Positions 18,077-27,080 of a stretch of 64,000 bases of DNA are shown one piece after another; the first letter of the stretch is position 1; each line of letters opens with the position of its first letter. Source of the stretch: RI-153 sp963752935 (GTDB lineage: Bacteria > Chloroflexota > Anaerolineae > Caldilineales > Caldilineaceae); contig CAVWAL010000005.1 of the NCBI GenBank assembly GCA_963752935.1, positions 248,001 to 312,000 on the forward strand, read 5' to 3'. The translations under genes and the position numbers were made by a program. The notes beneath the pieces were generated by a model. That model was not told where the DNA came from, did no database searches, and saw nothing but the letters and a program-made list of their open reading frames with translations.

Positions 18077-18251
18077 GGGCGGTCTCTATTGATTCTAGTG
18101 GGATAGATTGAGCAGGGACAGAAGACAAACAGCGATGGTTTTGCTATCTTACCAGATGTTCCAGAATATCCCTAAACTGGTACAGAAGGATGTCTTTTGT
18201 ACTTTCATGTCTACGCACGAGGCCGGCACGAAAGCAGCCGAAGCTGCAGAG

Positions 18252-18518
18252 TCAAACCACATTTCGTACCCAGGCGCGGTGAATACGCCAATCGTCAGCG
18301 GCCGGATCCCAGCGCACTTCATAGGTTTCTTGATTCACCGTCTTGATCAGAAAACAGCGGACACTCTTGCCGTCGACACGTTCTTCCCATTGGCGGCCCA
18401 CATCCCCCACATAGCGAGTTTGATCGCGCCAGATGAACGAGGTCGGCACGATTTTGCCACTGGGCAGCGTACGCACCAGGACGCGGATCGGTTCGTCTAC
18501 CACAAGTTCAACAGTCAT
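18252..18518 (-). CDS. Small protein, DUF6504-like
   Basis: 88 residues, all-beta looking, with RTLPSGKIVPTSFIWRDQTR, YVGDVGRQWEER and a C-terminal YEVRWDPAADDWRIHRAW. The pattern P-x-F-x-W-R-x-x-x-Y-x-V followed by W resembles the DUF6504 family of unknown function; the match is from memory of the pattern. A GAGGAG site precedes the ATG. No partner gene suggests a role. Confidence 0.6.
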   Translation of the reverse strand: MTVELVVDEPIRVLVRTLPSGKIVPTSFIWRDQTRYVGDVGRQWEERVDGKSVRCFLIKTVNQETYEVRWDPAADDWRIHRAWVRNVV

Positions 18519-18633
18519 GCTACAGCTCCTCGAGACAGGCAGGCATCACAGCTAAATTCAACACAGCGTCCCCCTTAGGACGTGGGAAGTATACCAGCAA
18601 CGTCGGCTGTGAGGCGAATAAAAGAAACAGGCA

Positions 18634-19023
18634 TCACCCTGGCAGTGGTGCCGGCCAGGACGGATCGAGGAAGCGTTGAAATTCGAGCTGATAGCCGTTG
18701 GGATCAAGGGCGAAGAGATGGTAGATATTGTACTCCGGATAAAAGGTGGGCGGCTTGGTGATCTCGACGGCCTGAGCCTGCAAATGCGCGTGCCAGCCAT
18801 CCACATCATCGGTGACAAAGGTAAAGATGATCCCCTGTGGTGACTGTGCAGCATTCTCACGCTGACAGAAGCCGAGGAAGGCGTTGGGCGCGGCGGCGTA
18901 AACCCGGCAGCCACCCTGATCCAACACCAGGGGCAGCGCCAGGATTTCTTGATAGAATCGATCTGTGCGGGCCAGGTCACGTGTGTAAAGAAAAGTGACA
19001 GCCTGGGTAATGGATGGGGGCAT
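18634..19023 (-). CDS. VOC/glyoxalase-family protein
   Basis: 129 residues with the paired beta-alpha-beta-beta-beta modules of the vicinal oxygen chelate fold: TFLYTRDLARTDRFYQEILA at the start of the first module, VDGWHAHLQAQAVEI and LFALDPNGYQLEF in the second. DPNGYQLEF keeps the metal-ligand Glu of glyoxalase-like proteins. Substrate unknown. It starts 15 bases after the histidine kinase stop and may be co-transcribed with it. Confidence 0.75.
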   Translation of the reverse strand: MPPSITQAVTFLYTRDLARTDRFYQEILALPLVLDQGGCRVYAAAPNAFLGFCQRENAAQSPQGIIFTFVTDDVDGWHAHLQAQAVEITKPPTFYPEYNIYHLFALDPNGYQLEFQRFLDPSWPAPLPG

Positions 19024-19038
19024 AGGGCTGCTCGATTT

Positions 19039-20718
19039 CTAGGCTTCGCTTGAAGTCACCGGACCGTCAAAGGCCACGATCACCTTGATTCGTGTGCCAA
19101 GGTTGGGCGCAGAATCAATGTACAGTTGGCCGCCAAAGAGCTTCAGACGTTCGGCCACGCTAAACAATCCAAACGTGTCTTGATCAGATCGCAGTTCATT
19201 GTGGTTTGTAGAATCAAAATGGTACTGTGCAGGATCAAAGCCCTTACCATCATCTTCGATCGAAACTTCCAAATGATCCTGCTCCTGCGTGACTTTAACA
19301 CGGGCGTGCTGTACACCGGCATGCTTGACGACATTGAACAACAACTCGCGGATAATCTGCACGAGCAACATACGCATGTCTTCACCATACACCTGGATAT
19401 TTTTTTCGATCTGAAGTTCGACATGCAGTCCATACTTTTCTTCGAAATGGCGCGAAAGCCAACCCAAGGATGCACTTAATCCATCTCCACGCAGGACGGG
19501 TGGATTCAGTTCAACCGCCAAGGTACGCGTTGCTTGAATCGAATTTTTGATCATTGCCCGCACCTCTTGCACAGAATTGTAGAAGAGCTGCGGATCATCC
19601 TTCAAGCGTTCGAGGAGATGGGCCTTAATATCCAGGGCGAAGAGCAACTGCTGTAGATCCTCGTGGAGAACCTCAGACACACGACGCCGTTCACGTTGCT
19701 CGGCCAATGTAAGTGCTTTGGACAGCGACTGCACCTGCCGTACCCGCTCGTCAATCTGCGCTTCAAGTGTTTCGTTTAGTTGCTTTAGCTGTCCTTCACT
19801 TTGGGAAAGCGCTTCCTCGATTCGGTGACGATCTTCTAGCTCAGCACGCAGTTGGGAGTTGGTAAACATCAGGGCCGCCGTGCGCTGCACAACACGCGTC
19901 TCCAGTTCGAGGTTGAGCTGCTGCAGGGCCTCTTGGTTCATCACACGTTCTGTCACATCATGCGCCGACTGCACAGCGCCAATCTGCCGGCCCTGGGCAT
20001 CGACTACCTTGCGAAAGGAGACTTCGTAGTAGGTGACGGCATCATCCGGGCCGACGAAATCGCGTTCAATGGTAAACTCCTCGCCGGCCAGCGCTCTTTG
20101 CCAGTGAGAACTGGCTTCGATGAGGGCATACGGGTGCCCGGACAGCAGATCGAGGAAGTGAGCGCCAACTTGAATCTCTTGCTGGTAAGCGTGGGAAAAT
20201 GCCTGGCGGAAGCGGGCATTGAAAGCGAGCACATGGTATTGGGTGTCGAGGATCAGGATGAGATCACTGCTGTGGTCAAAGACGGCATACAGCATACTGT
20301 GCAGGTCGGCTTGTGCCTGTTCAGCCTTGCGCATCTGCGTGATGTCGCGGCCTTCAGGGATAATCTTGACCACACGTCCCCATTGATCCAGCACCGGTTT
20401 GAGCGAGAAGTCGAGAATCGCCGTACTTTCGCCCTCCCCGCGCACTTCCACTTCGTAACGGACAAACTGACCTTGCGCCGCCCGTGCCACAGCCTCTTTG
20501 AGTTGTGTCTGGACTTCTGGCGAAATCGTCCACCAGTGGCACGCCCAAAAGGGCTTGCCGACTACATCGGCGCGCGTCAACCCGCCAAACGCGAGTGCAG
20601 CCTGATTGGCTTCGATCAATGTGCCATCGGGTTCTAGCAGGCCAATAAATTGGAATGTGGCATCAAAAACAAAGTGAAAAAGAGAGTCGCCAACTGTCAT
20701 TTGTGGCGAACTGGCCAT
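19039..20718 (-). CDS. PAS-domain sensor histidine kinase (HisKA_3 type)
   Basis: 559 residues, no membrane segment, so probably cytosolic. Two PAS domains (about 15-125, with GLLEPDGTLIEANQAALAFG, and about 145-265, with ILDTQYHVLAFNARFRQAFS), a coiled coil, then a NarL-partner kinase core: RRVSEVLHEDLQQLLFALD holds the phospho-His, LLFNVVKHAG the N box and SIEDDGKGFD the G1 box. The start at 20718 follows GGAGG; a longer ORF start lacks a good site. No response regulator is adjacent, so it is an orphan kinase whose partner is elsewhere. Confidence 0.85.
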   Translation of the reverse strand: MASSPQMTVGDSLFHFVFDATFQFIGLLEPDGTLIEANQAALAFGGLTRADVVGKPFWACHWWTISPEVQTQLKEAVARAAQGQFVRYEVEVRGEGESTAILDFSLKPVLDQWGRVVKIIPEGRDITQMRKAEQAQADLHSMLYAVFDHSSDLILILDTQYHVLAFNARFRQAFSHAYQQEIQVGAHFLDLLSGHPYALIEASSHWQRALAGEEFTIERDFVGPDDAVTYYEVSFRKVVDAQGRQIGAVQSAHDVTERVMNQEALQQLNLELETRVVQRTAALMFTNSQLRAELEDRHRIEEALSQSEGQLKQLNETLEAQIDERVRQVQSLSKALTLAEQRERRRVSEVLHEDLQQLLFALDIKAHLLERLKDDPQLFYNSVQEVRAMIKNSIQATRTLAVELNPPVLRGDGLSASLGWLSRHFEEKYGLHVELQIEKNIQVYGEDMRMLLVQIIRELLFNVVKHAGVQHARVKVTQEQDHLEVSIEDDGKGFDPAQYHFDSTNHNELRSDQDTFGLFSVAERLKLFGGQLYIDSAPNLGTRIKVIVAFDGPVTSSEA

Positions 20719-20774
20719 AACCGCCTCCGAACCCATACATTCAGCATACCTTGCACCACCTTCTGCCAATGCCC

Positions 20775-23414
20775 TTACTTGTCCGTATTGATTTCCTCTG
20801 TTTGCGCATAGGCGGGAACGGTTGTCGTATGCTGTGCCCCAAATTCAGTTTGCGTCATCATCCAAGAGGGTTTCCAGGCCAGGGCAACCAGCGAAACATC
20901 CACATCGGTGCGCCGCGGCTTGATCATCTCTTCGGTTAGATCGTCCACTATATCAGTCCACTGCTTCTTGATCGCTTCGACTGCCTGGGCCAGTTCAGCC
21001 TCGATCTCTTTAATCTCTGCCTGAATCTCTTTGATCTCTTGTTGAGTACGTTCGATGTCAACCCTTGCTTTCACCGACATGCGCCGCTTGCTGGCGGCTG
21101 TGCTGACCACTCGACTGCTGCGGCGGCCCATGAACAGGTTGAAGACAGTTTCACCGATGCTCAGGATCTCTTGCTGTTTGCGCGAATCGTACTCAGCTTC
21201 GTCTGCGGCCAGATCCAACTCGAACTTGCTCAGCCGATCACGCAATCTGTCGATCTGCCTGGCGTACTTCTCTTCCAACTTGTCGATTTCTGCATCGCGA
21301 CGCTGCCGTGCCTCATCCTGCAAACGGATCAAGAATGTACGCTCCGGCTCGTCCGGTCGCTGGAAGAGCTTCAGTTCAGAATGGACCCTGATCGTCATTT
21401 TGCTGTTGTAATAAAGCCAATCCGCCAAATCGTTGGACAGGCCGCGCAGTTCCCGATCAGAATTGGCGCTTTCCGGAACATCCGCAAAGAGGACCTCCCC
21501 CGCTTCACGTGCACGCGGCGCGGATTGGGACAGATCGCGCAGGCGGATCGGTAGGATTTCGGCATCTTCCCAACTGCGGTTGCCGACGCTGTTTGGCACA
21601 TCGGCCAGCCGGATCTCCTCTTGTCTGGCGTCGATATCGCGACCTCGATCCACATAGCGGACGGTCGCCGCACCGAGGATGGCCGGTTGGTAGACCAGCC
21701 GCACCTGCACCAGATCTACCGTTCGTCCACTGCGGGCAGCCAGTCGGCGCACAGCTTCGTCCTGGTGGATGGCCACGGGCAAGTAAACCTGGGCCAGATT
21801 GGCCGCCAACATCGGCGGCAACGCCGAAAATCCAGGCGGCAGCGCAGGTTCGGGCAGCGCCGCCGGCGTGCCTGGCGTCACCGGCGGCATAGGCTCGGTT
21901 GGCACTGCCGGTGCTTGCCGCGTAACCGCCGGAGGAACCGGCAACGGCACAAACGAGGGTGTAGGCGCAGGCGCCGTTGAAGCAGAAACAGGCGCGGCAG
22001 CGCGGCGGCCTTCGTGCAACTGCCGCACTTGCGGGCGTGTCAACGGCCCGCGCAAATAGCTCATCGCCCAACGCGTTTGGAAGACGACAGGCCGATCTTC
22101 GTGGACATTGTTGAGCAGGAAGACACGGCTGCCCAGTTGATTGATCAGCGCGTCGTAGTCCACGTCGGTGGTGCGCCCGGCGTCGGCGATCGCTCCTTTC
22201 AGCCCGGCCAGCACCCGTTCCTTATCGCGTTCGGCCTGCAACTTGCCGATGAACCAGGTGCCGGCGTTGGTCAGCCCTTTGTAGTCGATGTCCACCGGGT
22301 TCTGCGTTACCAGCACAGCGCCCAGACCGAAGGCGCGCGCCTGTTTCAACAGCGTCAACAGTGGCCGTTTGGACGGTGGTTCCGCGACCGGCGGGAAGAA
22401 GCCGAAGACCTCATCAAAGTAGAGCAAAGCACGTAAACTGGTGGTGCCTGTCTGCTGACGCATCCACGTCACCACAGCTTCGAGCAGCAGGGTGACGAAG
22501 AACATGCGCTCGCTGTCGCTAAGATGTGCCAGGTAAAAAATGGCGTGGCGCGGCTTGCCTTCGGGCGTGTAATACAGACGATCCACATCAAGCGGTTCAC
22601 CGGTGAGCCAGGTCTGGAAGCTGGGTGCTGCCATCAAGTTGTTAAAGGACATCGCCAGCCCAAAGCGATCCTTTTCAGGAAAGAAGGTATCGACATCGAA
22701 GACACCCAACTTGCGTACCGGCGGATTCTGGATCGCCATGATCAACTGTGCCAGATCCAGATCCTGCTGCTGTCGCCAGAAATGCTCGAAGATATTCGAG
22801 AGCAGAATCGCCTCGCGGCTGCGCACTGGATCGGCGTCGACGCCCACCAATCCCAGCAGCGCAGCCGTCGTGCCCGCAATCCGCTCGCGGATCGACTCGG
22901 CGTTGCCGTCAAAGTCAAGGCGAGGTGCAGCCAGACTCCCCAGTATATTCACCGGCACGCCGGCATCGGATCCAGGCGTGTAAATTGTATACTCGATGGT
23001 CTGCTGGAGCATACGCATGCGCTCCGGCCCTTGCCCCCAATCGGCCAGACCATCACGCCATGTCTGCGCGATCTGCCCGGCGTAACTTTCCACGGTTTGC
23101 CCTTTGCGGCGAGCGTCGTCCACATTGACCCAAGGTAAAAAGTCCTCTGGGCGCATGTCTGGGAACTGGAGCAGCAGGTTGGTCAGATCGCCCTTGGGAT
23201 CGATGATCAAGGCCGGGATGCGATCCAGTGCGGCTTCTTCCAAAAGACCGACGCACAAACCCGTCTTGCCGCTGCCCGTCATCCCGACGCAGACAGCGTG
23301 GGTCGTGAGATCGCGGGCGTCATAAACCACAGGCGCTTCAAGCCGTTCCCCTTTGGCGAGATCGTAGAATGCCCCCAAATAGAAGGCGCCCAACTGTTCC
23401 GGTGGTGCTTGCAT
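20775..23414 (-). CDS. HerA-like ATP-binding protein
   Basis: 879 residues. The N-terminal half is a HerA/FtsK-superfamily ATPase: Walker A VGMTGSGKTGLC, an adjacent ALIIDPKGDLTNLLLQFPD, and Walker B LRALLYFDEVFGFFPPV, followed by a sensor-like VLVTQNPVDIDYK. A proline/alanine-rich linker (about 475-535) separates it from a C-terminal half with a long coiled coil (about 695-840). DNA or plasmid processing, or a defence-like role, is possible, but no nuclease or NurA is beside it. The gene ends 56 bases before the kinase start. Confidence 0.75.
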   Translation of the reverse strand: MQAPPEQLGAFYLGAFYDLAKGERLEAPVVYDARDLTTHAVCVGMTGSGKTGLCVGLLEEAALDRIPALIIDPKGDLTNLLLQFPDMRPEDFLPWVNVDDARRKGQTVESYAGQIAQTWRDGLADWGQGPERMRMLQQTIEYTIYTPGSDAGVPVNILGSLAAPRLDFDGNAESIRERIAGTTAALLGLVGVDADPVRSREAILLSNIFEHFWRQQQDLDLAQLIMAIQNPPVRKLGVFDVDTFFPEKDRFGLAMSFNNLMAAPSFQTWLTGEPLDVDRLYYTPEGKPRHAIFYLAHLSDSERMFFVTLLLEAVVTWMRQQTGTTSLRALLYFDEVFGFFPPVAEPPSKRPLLTLLKQARAFGLGAVLVTQNPVDIDYKGLTNAGTWFIGKLQAERDKERVLAGLKGAIADAGRTTDVDYDALINQLGSRVFLLNNVHEDRPVVFQTRWAMSYLRGPLTRPQVRQLHEGRRAAAPVSASTAPAPTPSFVPLPVPPAVTRQAPAVPTEPMPPVTPGTPAALPEPALPPGFSALPPMLAANLAQVYLPVAIHQDEAVRRLAARSGRTVDLVQVRLVYQPAILGAATVRYVDRGRDIDARQEEIRLADVPNSVGNRSWEDAEILPIRLRDLSQSAPRAREAGEVLFADVPESANSDRELRGLSNDLADWLYYNSKMTIRVHSELKLFQRPDEPERTFLIRLQDEARQRRDAEIDKLEEKYARQIDRLRDRLSKFELDLAADEAEYDSRKQQEILSIGETVFNLFMGRRSSRVVSTAASKRRMSVKARVDIERTQQEIKEIQAEIKEIEAELAQAVEAIKKQWTDIVDDLTEEMIKPRRTDVDVSLVALAWKPSWMMTQTEFGAQHTTTVPAYAQTEEINTDK

Positions 23415-23463
23415 AGCGGTGCTCCCGGTAATGATACGCGGTAATAGATGCGGTACGCGGTGG

Positions 23464-25518
23464 TCAGTTGTCCGTCGTCAATTTATCCCACAAGAACGCC
23501 CATACATCCGCCGTTTCTTCGATGACCTTTGCCGTGGGTTTGCCCGCGCCGTGGCCGGCTTTGGTTTCTATGCGAATCAGGATCGGCTCTTCGCCCGCCT
23601 GGGCAGCTTGCAGGGCAGCGGCAAACTTGAAGCTGTGCGCCGGGTAGACACGGTCATCGTGGTCACCGGTGACGATGAGTGTCGCCGGGTAAGACGTTTC
23701 TGGGTTGGTGTTGTGATAAGGCGAATAGGCCAGCAGGGCGCGGAATTCGTCTTCATTGTCCGGAGAGCCGTAGTCGCTGGTCCACGCCCAGCCAATCGTG
23801 AATTTGTGGAAGCGCAACATGTCGAGCACGCCTACCGCAGGCACCGCCGCCGTGTACAGATCGGGGCGTTGGGTCAGACATGCGCCCACGAGCAGCCCAC
23901 CGTTGCTGCCGCCCCCAATCGCCAGATTGGAACCGTCCGCATAGCCGTTGGCCATCAACCACTCCGAGGCGGCGATGAAATCATCAAAGACATTCTGTTT
24001 GTTCAACACTTTGCCGGCATCGTGCCAGGCTTTGCCATACTCACCGCCGCCGCGCAGATTGGGCTGTGCAATCACGCCGCCCATCTCTAGCCAGACCAGC
24101 CACGAAACCCGGAATTGGGGCGTCAACGAGATAGTGAAGCCACCGTAACCGTACTGATAGATGGGGGTAGCGGGGCCGGGTCTCACATCTTTGCGGCGGA
24201 CTAAAAACATCGGCACCTGTGTGCCATCTTTGCTGGGATAGAAAACTTGCTCGGTAACATACTCTTCAGGGTCGAAGGGCAGCGCCGGCTGGCGGAAGAT
24301 CGAACACTCGCCGGTCTCCACATTATAGCGATAGATGGTGCCCGGTCTGGTAAAGCTAGTAAACGAAAAGAACGTTTCGGGGTCATCGCTGCGACCGCCG
24401 AAACCGGCCACCGTCCCGATGCCCGGCAGATCCAGTTCGCGCACAAACTCACCATTCGTCTTGTAGATATGCACCAGACTTTGGGCATGGTTCAAATAGA
24501 CGGTGATCAGCTTGCCGCCCACGTAAGAGACCCCTTCCAGGGCGTCATCACCTTCGGAGATCACCTCGCGCCATTGATCACGCGCCGGCTGACGCACGTC
24601 GATGGCGATGACACGCCCATTGGGCGCATCCAGATCCGTCTGGATATAGAAGATGGGGCCATCATTGCCGATGAACGTATAATCCGCCTCGAAACCGGTG
24701 AGCAATTCCACCACCGGCCCTCCATCCTCCAGATCTTGATAGAAGAGATTGGCCAGGCGGTGGGTGCCTTTCCATACGCTGATGACCAGATAGCGACCAT
24801 CTTCGCTGACGCTGCCGTTGAAACCCCACTCTTTGTGATCGGGCCGGGCGTAGACGACTTCATCCTCAGCCTGACCGCTGCCCAGGGAGTGATAGTAGAG
24901 TTTCTGATTGTAGTTGGCGCTCTTGTAGGTTTCCCCGGCTTCGGGTTGATCGTAGCGGCTATAAAAGAAACCGGCGCCGTCTTTGGTCCACGACGCCCCC
25001 GAAAACTTGATCCACTGCAAGTGATCGGTAAGATCTTCGCCATTTTCTACAGAACGCACGCGCCACTCCATCCAATCAGAACCAGAAGCAGAAAGGCCGT
25101 AGGCCAGGTAGCGGCCATCGTCGCTGACTGCGTAGCCCATCAGCGCCACCGTACCGTCCTCTGAAAGAGTGTTGGGGTCGAGCAGAAGTTTCGGTTCATC
25201 GTCGAGCGCTTCCAACCAATAGAGTACGCTCTGATTCTGCAAGCCTGCATTGTGCATATAGAAATAGCGTCCGCCCCGTTTGAAAGGGACGCCGAACTTC
25301 TCATAGTTCCACAACTCAGTCATGCGCTGCCGGATCTCTTTGCGACGCGGCAACTGATCCAGCACCGAGAAGGTCAACGCGTTCTGTTCCTCGATCCATA
25401 AACGGAGTTCGGGGGAATCGGGTTCCTCCATCCACCGGTAAGGATCGGCCACGGCTACGTTATGCAACGTCTCCACGAGATCTTCACGGCGGGTAGTGGG
25501 GTAGCTTAAGATCGACAC
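23464..25518 (-). CDS. Prolyl oligopeptidase (S9A)
   Basis: 684 residues, the usual size for prolyl oligopeptidase, with no signal peptide, so likely cytosolic. It cuts short peptides after proline. N-terminal DPYRWMEEPDSPELRLWIEE begins the family, a seven-bladed propeller covers about 70-410, and the alpha/beta-hydrolase domain carries IGGGSNGGLL (Ser), VTGDHDDRVYPAHS (Asp) and KAGHGAGKPT (His). The GTG start at 25518 is preceded by AAAGGA; an earlier in-frame start is unlikely. Confidence 0.9.
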   Translation of the reverse strand: MSILSYPTTRREDLVETLHNVAVADPYRWMEEPDSPELRLWIEEQNALTFSVLDQLPRRKEIRQRMTELWNYEKFGVPFKRGGRYFYMHNAGLQNQSVLYWLEALDDEPKLLLDPNTLSEDGTVALMGYAVSDDGRYLAYGLSASGSDWMEWRVRSVENGEDLTDHLQWIKFSGASWTKDGAGFFYSRYDQPEAGETYKSANYNQKLYYHSLGSGQAEDEVVYARPDHKEWGFNGSVSEDGRYLVISVWKGTHRLANLFYQDLEDGGPVVELLTGFEADYTFIGNDGPIFYIQTDLDAPNGRVIAIDVRQPARDQWREVISEGDDALEGVSYVGGKLITVYLNHAQSLVHIYKTNGEFVRELDLPGIGTVAGFGGRSDDPETFFSFTSFTRPGTIYRYNVETGECSIFRQPALPFDPEEYVTEQVFYPSKDGTQVPMFLVRRKDVRPGPATPIYQYGYGGFTISLTPQFRVSWLVWLEMGGVIAQPNLRGGGEYGKAWHDAGKVLNKQNVFDDFIAASEWLMANGYADGSNLAIGGGSNGGLLVGACLTQRPDLYTAAVPAVGVLDMLRFHKFTIGWAWTSDYGSPDNEDEFRALLAYSPYHNTNPETSYPATLIVTGDHDDRVYPAHSFKFAAALQAAQAGEEPILIRIETKAGHGAGKPTAKVIEETADVWAFLWDKLTTDN

Positions 25519-25578
25519 GGTAGTTTGTCCTTTGCAGAGACGGAGGGAGGTAGGATCAGGCAATTATCGGACGTTCGT

Positions 25579-26340
25579 TCAGCGCGCCGTCCATCCCAGA
25601 TCGATGTTCAAGGCAGCACCGGTGATAGCGGAGGCGGCGCCCGAGCAGAGATAGGTAACGAGGCCGGCAACTTCGGCGGGTTCGATCAGCCGCTTGATGG
25701 CGGCCGGTTCGAGCATGATAGTTTCCACGACGGCTTCGGCACTGATCCCGCGCGCGGCGGCCTGGGCGTCGATCTGGCTTTCCACAAGCGGCGTGCGCAC
25801 ATAGGCCGGGCAGATGGCGTTGACGGTAATGCCGTGAGGTCCACCTTCGAGCGCCGTGGTGCGGGTAAGGCCGATCAGCCCATGCTTGGCCGAAATGTAG
25901 GCGGCTTTGAAGGGAGAGGCTACCTGTCCGTGGATCGAGGCCATGTTGATCACCCGCCCCCAGTGCTGGGCTTGCAGGTGCGGCCACACATATTTTGTGA
26001 GCAGGAAGGGTGCAGTCAGCATCACGGCAAGCATCGCTTCCCACTTATCCTCGGGGAAAGACTCGATGGGTGCAATGTGCTGGAACCCTGCATTGTTGAC
26101 GAGGATGTCGACGCGGCCAAAACGGGTAATGGTTTCGTCCACCACGCGGCGGCACTCGCTGCGTTGGGCCAGATCGGCGGGAATGAAATGACCGTCGAGT
26201 GCAACGGCGAATTCTGGACCATCCTGCGCATTGATGTCGACCAGTGCAACGGCGTAGCCGGCGTCGGCCAGTGCCCGCGCCACAGCGTGTCCGATCCCAC
26301 TCGCTGCACCCGTTACGATGGCTGTGCGTCGTTCTTCCAC
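25579..26340 (-). CDS. 3-hydroxybutyrate dehydrogenase (SDR)
   Basis: 253-residue SDR. VTGAASGIGHAVARALADAG binds NAD(P), NNAGFQH is the structural motif, NMASIHGQVASPFKAAYISA with K after it gives Ser-Tyr-Lys. The segment AICPAYVRTPLVESQIDAQA is typical of D-3-hydroxybutyrate dehydrogenase, which interconverts 3-hydroxybutyrate and acetoacetate. GTG at 26340 is taken as start, with GGGAGA upstream; an extended ORF has no good site. The next gene down (prolyl oligopeptidase) begins about 60 bases after the stop. Confidence 0.8.
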   Translation of the reverse strand: MEERRTAIVTGAASGIGHAVARALADAGYAVALVDINAQDGPEFAVALDGHFIPADLAQRSECRRVVDETITRFGRVDILVNNAGFQHIAPIESFPEDKWEAMLAVMLTAPFLLTKYVWPHLQAQHWGRVINMASIHGQVASPFKAAYISAKHGLIGLTRTTALEGGPHGITVNAICPAYVRTPLVESQIDAQAAARGISAEAVVETIMLEPAAIKRLIEPAEVAGLVTYLCSGAASAITGAALNIDLGWTAR

Positions 26341-26445
26341 GAATCTGTCTCCCGATCTGTGCCGTCTTTGACCCAGGGATGGCAACCTCGCCATTTTACC
26401 ATCGAATCCACGCCAGCAAAATCAGGCGCCGTGCCCGACAGGAGT

Positions 26446-26690
26446 TCCAAATTTGGCTTGACCAGAGGGGCTAGCGTCGGTTGAGTCCGACCGCAGCGGT
26501 CGCGACCGCTGCGGTCGGCGCCCGGAGCTTGCGGAGGGCTAAGGCGCAGCGCCTGTGCCAAACGAACCAGCGGGTTCGACGGCGATCCAGGGTTGACCCG
26601 CTTCGCTGGTTTCGATATGGCTCGCAGACCCGCTTTCTGAAGCGCTCCTACTCAACCGGCGCTAGTCCCCCTGGTCAAGCCAAATTTAGA
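26446..26690. mobile_element. MITE-like inverted-repeat element
   Basis: A 245-base segment bounded by long imperfect terminal inverted repeats. The 38 bases at 26449-26486 (starting AAATTTGGCTTGACCAG) match the reverse complement of 26650-26687 at 35 of 38 positions; three further matching bases lie outside a mismatch on each side. Inside is a perfect 32-base palindrome at 26487-26518 and a partial inner repeat (CCAGCGGGT / ACCCGC...CTGG). There is no ORF of note, so it would be non-autonomous. No clear target duplication was found. Confidence 0.65.
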
Positions 26691-27080
26691 ATTGCTGGTG
26701 CCCGAGGCGCATCCCGACCGAAATACCCCATCACCAAAATGCCGTTAGGGCATATCCTAATCTGCTGTCACAACTCGCTATTTCACCAAAATATGCTGAC
26801 GTTTTCTTCAGTTTTACGGAGGTTGGCGGCGAAAGTGGGATATTCCCCACATGGACAAGCCTCCCTCAGCCTGTTAAACTAGATGATCTGAGCTGTTTGG
26901 TTCATTATTTTCTATAGCGGTTTAGTAAACACCTGTAGCGGTTCACAGTTAGGGTGAGGGTTGAGCATGCGGCACGGTCGCCGGGGAACTCAGCATCCTC
27001 AGAACAGTTTTGCAATCCTCGTGTATAACCCCATTCCGACTGTAAACGGCTGACGGCTAACTGCTCTCCAGGAGGCAAAA
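26691..27080. other. 390-base intergenic stretch upstream of the ABC exporter
   Basis: Between the MITE-like element and the exporter genes. It is more AT-rich than its neighbours and shows no ORF with a recognisable domain. No consensus promoter stands out, although the exporter promoter should be here. Confidence 0.4.

Noticed and set aside
22524..23138. Plus-strand ORF of 204 codons over the HerA-like gene
   Set aside because: Shadow of a gene with clear Walker motifs on the other strand.
26560..26640. tRNA-like GGGTTCGA segment
   Set aside because: It belongs to the inverted-repeat element; no acceptor stem or anticodon arm could be drawn.
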